This document shows, one piece after another, positions 6,360 through 9,086 of a DNA stretch of 9,086 bases. The notes below the pieces were generated by a model that saw only the letters and a program-made list of their open reading frames with translations, had not been told where the DNA came from and did not search any database. Made by a program: the position numbers and the translations under genes. This DNA is from an uncultured Flavobacteriales bacterium (GTDB lineage: Bacteria; Bacteroidota; Bacteroidia; Flavobacteriales; BACL11). Where the stretch lies: assembly GCA_913047525.1 (NCBI GenBank), contig CAJWUS010000049.1:1-9086 (forward strand), given 5' to 3'. Each line of letters opens with the position of its first letter. The first letter of the stretch is position 1.

Positions 6360-7222
6360 GCAGGATTTTAATTCCTATAGGATTTTCTGATCAATCTATT
6401 ATTGCTCTAGGGCAGGCCTTTAATTTAGCGAAAATTAAGAAATCAGAAATCATCCTACTATCAGTAATTGAAGAGCCAAATAAGATAGAATCCCTCTTTT
6501 TAGATGACAGAACGCATGAATTGCAGCAAAAAGTAAATGATAAATTAGTAGAAGTTGGAAAGGAATATACTGAAGAATATGATATTCATGTGGAAACCAT
6601 GGTGGCAAAAGGTCGGGTTTATGAAAAAATAATTGAAGTAGCTGGAATGGTAAATGCTGATTTAATTGTAATGGGAACAAACGGAACTCCAAAAGGAGTC
6701 GTGAAAAAAGTAATTGGTTCCAATGCAGAAAGAGTTGTTCGTCTAGCGCATTGCCCTGTTATTACTATAAAAGGAAAACAGCATAAAAATGGTTGTGATA
6801 ATATTATTCTGCCACTCGATTTGGAAAAACAAACTAAAGAAAAAGTGACTTTAGCCATTGAGTATGCCAGATATTGGAATGCTACTATTCGTGTTGTTTC
6901 TGTATTATTAAGGGATAAGCAAGATATAAAAGATAAATTAGTTCGTAATTTGAATCAAGTAGAAAAGTTTATTTCTGATGCTGATTTAGAATGTTCTTCT
7001 GAACTTTTGGAGGTTAATAAAGGAAAGGGCTTGGTAAAATCTATTTTAGACTATGAGAAAAGATTTGAATCAGATTTGATTCTTATTATGACTCGACAAG
7101 AAGATGTTTTTTCCAATAAATTAGGAACTGCAGCTAGAGAAATTATTTACCAATCTGATATTCCTGTAATGAGCATCAAACCTCACGAAAGAGAGGATGT
7201 CCCTTCTCCTTTTACTTATTAA
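6344..7222 (+). CDS. Universal stress protein with two UspA domains
   Basis: A 292-residue cytosolic protein made of two tandem UspA folds. Domain 1 (residues about 5-144) starts SRILIPIGFSDQSIIAL and ends with the nucleotide loop. Gly111-x2-Gly114 is followed after ten residues by Gly125-Ser126, close to the usual G-x2-G-x9-G(S/T) but one residue longer, then VVRLAHCPVITIK. Domain 2 (about 151-285) begins CDNIILPLDL and ends REIIYQSDIPVMSIKP; it lacks the first Gly-x2-Gly pair, so it probably does not bind ATP. Tandem Usp proteins with one binding and one degenerate half are common. Function beyond a general stress or nucleotide-sensing role cannot be read from sequence. The CinA-like gene starts 14 bases after its stop, so the two are likely one operon. 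Confidence 0.93.
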   Translation: MSIVTSRILIPIGFSDQSIIALGQAFNLAKIKKSEIILLSVIEEPNKIESLFLDDRTHELQQKVNDKLVEVGKEYTEEYDIHVETMVAKGRVYEKIIEVAGMVNADLIVMGTNGTPKGVVKKVIGSNAERVVRLAHCPVITIKGKQHKNGCDNIILPLDLEKQTKEKVTLAIEYARYWNATIRVVSVLLRDKQDIKDKLVRNLNQVEKFISDADLECSSELLEVNKGKGLVKSILDYEKRFESDLILIMTRQEDVFSNKLGTAAREIIYQSDIPVMSIKPHEREDVPSPFTY

Positions 7223-7236
7223 AGCAAATTTAATTA

Positions 7237-7716
7237 ATGTCATTTTCAGCCAGAGATCAGTTAATTATTCAGCAGATTGGTAGAATTTTAATTTCCAAAA
7301 CCCAAACCTTATCAGTAGCTGAGAGTTGTACAGGAGGCCAGATTTCTTCTATTATTACATCTGTTTCTGGAAGTTCCGATTACTTCAGAGGTGGTGTTAT
7401 TGCTTATTCCAATCAAGTGAAAATAAATCAATTAGGTGTAAGTGTTAATGATATTGAAAGGGATTCTGCTGTAAGTAGGAAAGTTGCTGGTCAAATGGCA
7501 GAAGGCATTAAAAATAAGTTGCAAACCAATTTTGCTATTTCTACAACAGGATATGCTGGTCCAAAAGGAGAAAAAGTGGGGCAAGTTCTTATTGCTATAG
7601 CAAGCTCCAAAAAAACAGTAATAAATGAATATTTTTTTGAAGGCAAAAGGCAGAAAATAATAAAACAAACAGTTGCTAAAGCGTTAACACTTTTATTGGG
7701 AGAAATAAAAAACTAA
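7237..7716 (+). CDS. pncC: Stand-alone CinA C-terminal domain protein, probable NMN amidohydrolase
   Basis: A 159-residue cytosolic protein equal to the CinA C-terminal domain alone. The family signature SVAESCTGG is at residues 26-34, then GSSDYFRGGVIAYSN at 45-59. Ser47, Tyr57 and Lys62 have the spacing (10 and 5) of the Ser/Tyr/Lys residues proposed as catalytic in the Agrobacterium homologue. The glycine-rich TTGYAGPKGE at about 103-112 is present but carries Lys where many homologues have Gly or Thr. Stand-alone proteins of this type (E. coli PncC) deamidate nicotinamide mononucleotide to nicotinate mononucleotide, recycling the by-product of NAD-dependent DNA ligase. The N-terminal MoCF-like/pyrophosphatase domain of full-length CinA (about 415 residues) is absent, and the 14-base gap upstream leaves no room for a remnant. 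It follows the stress-protein gene as a probable operon. Confidence 0.88.
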   Translation: MSFSARDQLIIQQIGRILISKTQTLSVAESCTGGQISSIITSVSGSSDYFRGGVIAYSNQVKINQLGVSVNDIERDSAVSRKVAGQMAEGIKNKLQTNFAISTTGYAGPKGEKVGQVLIAIASSKKTVINEYFFEGKRQKIIKQTVAKALTLLLGEIKN

Positions 7717-7721
7717 AAAAC

Positions 7722-7753
7722 TTTTTCATTAAGCGTAAAACTAATTATATTTG
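7722..7753 (+). promoter_or_regulatory. Promoter of rpmB
   Basis: TATATTTG at 7746-7753 is a full match to TAnnTTTG. TTTTTC at 7722-7727 sits 18 bases upstream and could act as an imperfect -33 box. The predicted start near 7760 leaves a leader of about 14 bases before the ATG at 7774. The TATATTTGCAGCCC context resembles other ribosomal-protein promoters of this phylum. Confidence 0.6.
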
Positions 7754-7773
7754 CAGCCCAAAAATTAATTGAA

Positions 7774-8013
7774 ATGTCAAGAGTTTGTCAAATAACAGGT
7801 AAAAAAGTAATGAGTGGGAATAATGTTTCCCATGCTAAAAACAGAACGAGAAGAAAATTCTACCCTAATCTTCAAACAAAGAAGTTTTACATTCCAGAAG
7901 AAGATAAATGGATTACCCTAAAAGTGTCTGCAAATGCACTAAGAACAATCAATAAAAAAGGGATATCAGCTGTTTTAGCGGATGCTAAAGCAAATGGCAA
8001 TACGCTAATCTAA
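7774..8013 (+). CDS. rpmB: 50S ribosomal protein L28
   Basis: A complete 79-residue, basic protein of the large ribosomal subunit. It begins [20 protein letters not shown], the standard L28 N-terminus. The RNA-binding strand [17 protein letters not shown] follows, then [23 protein letters not shown], all in the order found across bacterial L28. Length fits the family (about 77-80). It has its own promoter and is followed by a hairpin with a T-run. In most Bacteroidota I recall rpmG (L33) directly after rpmB; here no rpmG follows and a lipoprotein gene comes next. Confidence 0.97.
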   Translation: MSRVCQITGKKVMSGNNVSHAKNRTRRKFYPNLQTKKFYIPEEDKWITLKVSANALRTINKKGISAVLADAKANGNTLI

Positions 8014-8034
8014 GCATCTAAAAAATATTTATTT

Positions 8035-8067
8035 AAAAAAGTTGTTATCTTTGGTGGCAACTTTTTT
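8035..8067 (+). terminator. Terminator after rpmB, possibly bidirectional
   Basis: AAAAAAGTTG (8035-8044) pairs perfectly with CAACTTTTTT (8058-8067) around a 13-base loop, giving a hairpin that ends in a T-run, 21 bases after the rpmB stop. The stem has only three G-C pairs, so efficiency may be modest. The A-run on the left would give a U-run on the other strand too. Confidence 0.6.
8046..8053 (+). promoter_or_regulatory. Possible -7 element for the lipoprotein gene, inside the terminator loop
   Basis: TATCTTTG matches TAnnTTTG and lies in the loop of the hairpin at 8035-8067. It would start transcription near 8060, about 33 bases before the ATG at 8093. No TTG box lies 17-23 bases upstream, so the evidence is one element only. 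Confidence 0.35.
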
Positions 8068-8092
8068 ATTTAATAACTTAAAACCAAATAAA

Positions 8093-8656
8093 ATGAATAG
8101 TTATTCAAAAATCTTAATAGCTGTTATACTATCTTCATTGTTGGCAATTTCTTCTTGCAAGAAAGAAGAAATAATAATTGAAGGATGTACAGAAAGTACT
8201 GCTATGAACTACAATGCTACTGCAACTTCTAATGACGGTAGTTGTATTCTTGCTTATGAAATTGCGATAGGGATTTGGAATATTTCTTCTGAATGTGCAG
8301 ATTTAACAATAACTATTTTTGAGCAATCTGTTGAGGTTCCTTTAAATGAAATTTTTCCTGAAACAATTGAAATTACTGGAGAGGAAGATGGTGTTGTTTC
8401 TTTGGATGTTAATGAGAATAGTATTTTAGCTGATGTTGCTAATAATGGAGTTGTTACTATTCAAGACAATCAAACAATCTCTTTTGATACTGACAGTTTT
8501 GATCCTACCGGATTAATTGGAGTAGTTGAGGTTGATATAACGGGCTCAGGAACTATTGTTTCGGCTTCAAATGGAAATTTATCTTTAACTTTATCCTTTG
8601 AAATACCTTTAGCGGGTTCACAATCTTCTACTTGTGAGATTGCATTCTCAAGATAA
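8093..8656 (+). CDS. Putative lipoprotein with a Cys...DGSC motif
   Basis: A 187-residue predicted lipoprotein of unknown function. The signal peptide (MNSYSKILIAVILSSLLA) ends in a lipobox Ile-Ser-Ser-Cys with lipidation at Cys22; the mature end CKKEE is typical of Bacteroidota lipoproteins. Residues 31-51 hold one copy of the phylum-typical motif in which two cysteines (Cys32, Cys51) bracket TAMNYN and end in NDGSC. That motif often occurs as repeats at the N-terminus of surface or secreted proteins. The rest (about 55-187) is acidic and beta-strand-rich with alternating hydrophobics, perhaps a lipocalin-like or jelly-roll domain, with two further cysteines near its ends (SSECADL and SSTCEIAF). 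The frame opens at 8042, but the extra 17 residues would precede the signal peptide, so the ATG at 8093 is preferred. A strong terminator follows. Confidence 0.85.
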   Translation: MNSYSKILIAVILSSLLAISSCKKEEIIIEGCTESTAMNYNATATSNDGSCILAYEIAIGIWNISSECADLTITIFEQSVEVPLNEIFPETIEITGEEDGVVSLDVNENSILADVANNGVVTIQDNQTISFDTDSFDPTGLIGVVEVDITGSGTIVSASNGNLSLTLSFEIPLAGSQSSTCEIAFSR

Positions 8657-8671
8657 TTAACTGGAGCAATT

Positions 8672-8700
8672 TAAAGGAGCCCTTGAAAGAGGGCTTTTTT
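8672..8700 (+). terminator. Intrinsic terminator after the lipoprotein gene
   Basis: AGCCCT (8678-8683) pairs with AGGGCT (8690-8695) across a six-base loop, with outer A-T pairs and a run of six T at 8695-8700. It lies 15 bases after the lipoprotein stop and has the best stem in the window. Unusually, the T-run abuts the ATG of the next gene at 8701. Confidence 0.8.
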
Positions 8701-9086
8701 ATGAAAAAAATAAATAGCATATTCTTAATGTTCTTGGTGCTGTCAATACAAGCACAAGAATTTAGTCGTAAAGATAGTTTAAGAGGTAACCTGACTCCTG
8801 TCCGAACTTGCTATGATGTTACATTTTATGATCTATTTTTAATCATTGATATTCCAGAAAAGGCTATTGAAAGATCGTATAACGAAATTTATTTTGTCGC
8901 TACAGCTGATTTTAGTCGCATTCAAATTGATATGGCCCATAATATGGATGTAATACTGATTGAATTTGAAGAGGGAGAGTTAGAATTTACTAGAGAATTG
9001 GATGCTGTTTTTGTTCACTTTCCTAGAACCATAGAAAAGGGTGAGCAAACAAAAATTAAAGTTTGGTATGGTGGCTATCCAAAAGA
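8701..9086 (+). CDS. M1-family metallopeptidase, N-terminal part (cut by right edge)
   Basis: The first 128 codons of an exported aminopeptidase-like protein, open to the window end. Residues 1-18 form a signal peptide (MKKINSIFLMFLVLSIQA) with probable cleavage before Gln19. The mature part contains the M1 N-terminal beta-saddle pattern: RGNLTPVRTCYDVTFYDL, then a strand ending YNEIYFVATADFSRIQIDM, ELEFTRELDAVFVHFP and IEKGEQTKIKVWYGGYP. These match Bacteroidota M1 family peptidases, zinc enzymes that remove N-terminal residues from peptides. The catalytic HExxH motif would lie well beyond the edge, so activity cannot be judged. The start at 8701 is required by the signal peptide; the next ATG (8728) would leave too short a hydrophobic stretch. 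A terminator hairpin ends immediately before this start, and no TAnnTTTG promoter is visible upstream. Confidence 0.85.
   Translation, partial: MKKINSIFLMFLVLSIQAQEFSRKDSLRGNLTPVRTCYDVTFYDLFLIIDIPEKAIERSYNEIYFVATADFSRIQIDMAHNMDVILIEFEEGELEFTRELDAVFVHFPRTIEKGEQTKIKVWYGGYPK

Noticed and set aside
6450..6858. Two minus-strand open frames opposite the universal stress protein gene
   Set aside because: Antisense to a well-supported gene, with no start context or recognisable domain.
8042..8092. Longer start for the lipoprotein gene
   Set aside because: It would put 17 residues before a normal signal peptide and would start inside the rpmB terminator hairpin.
1..9086. Defence island, prophage, transposon or CRISPR array
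   Set aside because: No transposase, integrase, nuclease cassette, regular repeat array or target-site duplication is visible; the genes are ordinary chromosomal functions with uniform base composition by eye.

Overview
The window looks like a stretch of core chromosome from a low-GC member of the Bacteroidota, probably Flavobacteriales or a near relative. Several independent signs support this. Many genes carry the Bacteroidota -7 promoter element TAnnTTTG. Start codons generally lack a Shine-Dalgarno sequence. Several exported proteins have short signal peptides ending just before Gln. There is a lipoprotein with a CKKEE-type mature N-terminus and a Cys...DGSC motif. The order M23 peptidase / coiled-coil protein / zapA / 6S RNA / rny is, from memory, typical of this phylum.

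Layout. At 1-723 are two minus-strand genes for exported proteins with carboxypeptidase-regulatory-like (beta-sandwich) domains; one runs off the left edge. Divergent from them, 840-1259 encodes a complete thioredoxin-coupled type arsenate reductase. At 1292-2989 (minus) lies an exported M23 (LytM-type) peptidase with intact zinc motifs. Divergent from it is a plus-strand cluster: a small coiled-coil protein (3100), zapA (3395), a structured RNA at about 3701-3882 that I read as 6S RNA (ssrS), and rny for RNase Y (3905-5434). Convergent with rny is a uridine-phosphorylase-like gene (5443-6303, minus). A tandem universal stress protein gene (6344) diverges from that, followed by a stand-alone CinA C-terminal domain / NMN deamidase-like gene (7237), rpmB for ribosomal protein L28 (7774), a small lipoprotein gene (8093), and the start of an M1-family metallopeptidase (8701, cut by the right edge).

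How the genes relate. The centre of the window links cell-wall hydrolysis (M23), the Z-ring (ZapA and a possible coiled-coil partner), global RNA polymerase control (6S RNA) and mRNA turnover (RNase Y). The right half is nucleotide/cofactor salvage, stress and translation. I see no mobile element, CRISPR array, tRNA, rRNA or phage gene, and no clearly undescribed multi-gene system. The points most worth a second look are the 6S RNA region, where one sequence is duplicated so that two mutually exclusive folds can form; the coiled-coil protein next to ZapA; the face-to-face promoters between the phosphorylase and stress-protein genes; and two hairpins that overlap the start or promoter of the next gene.
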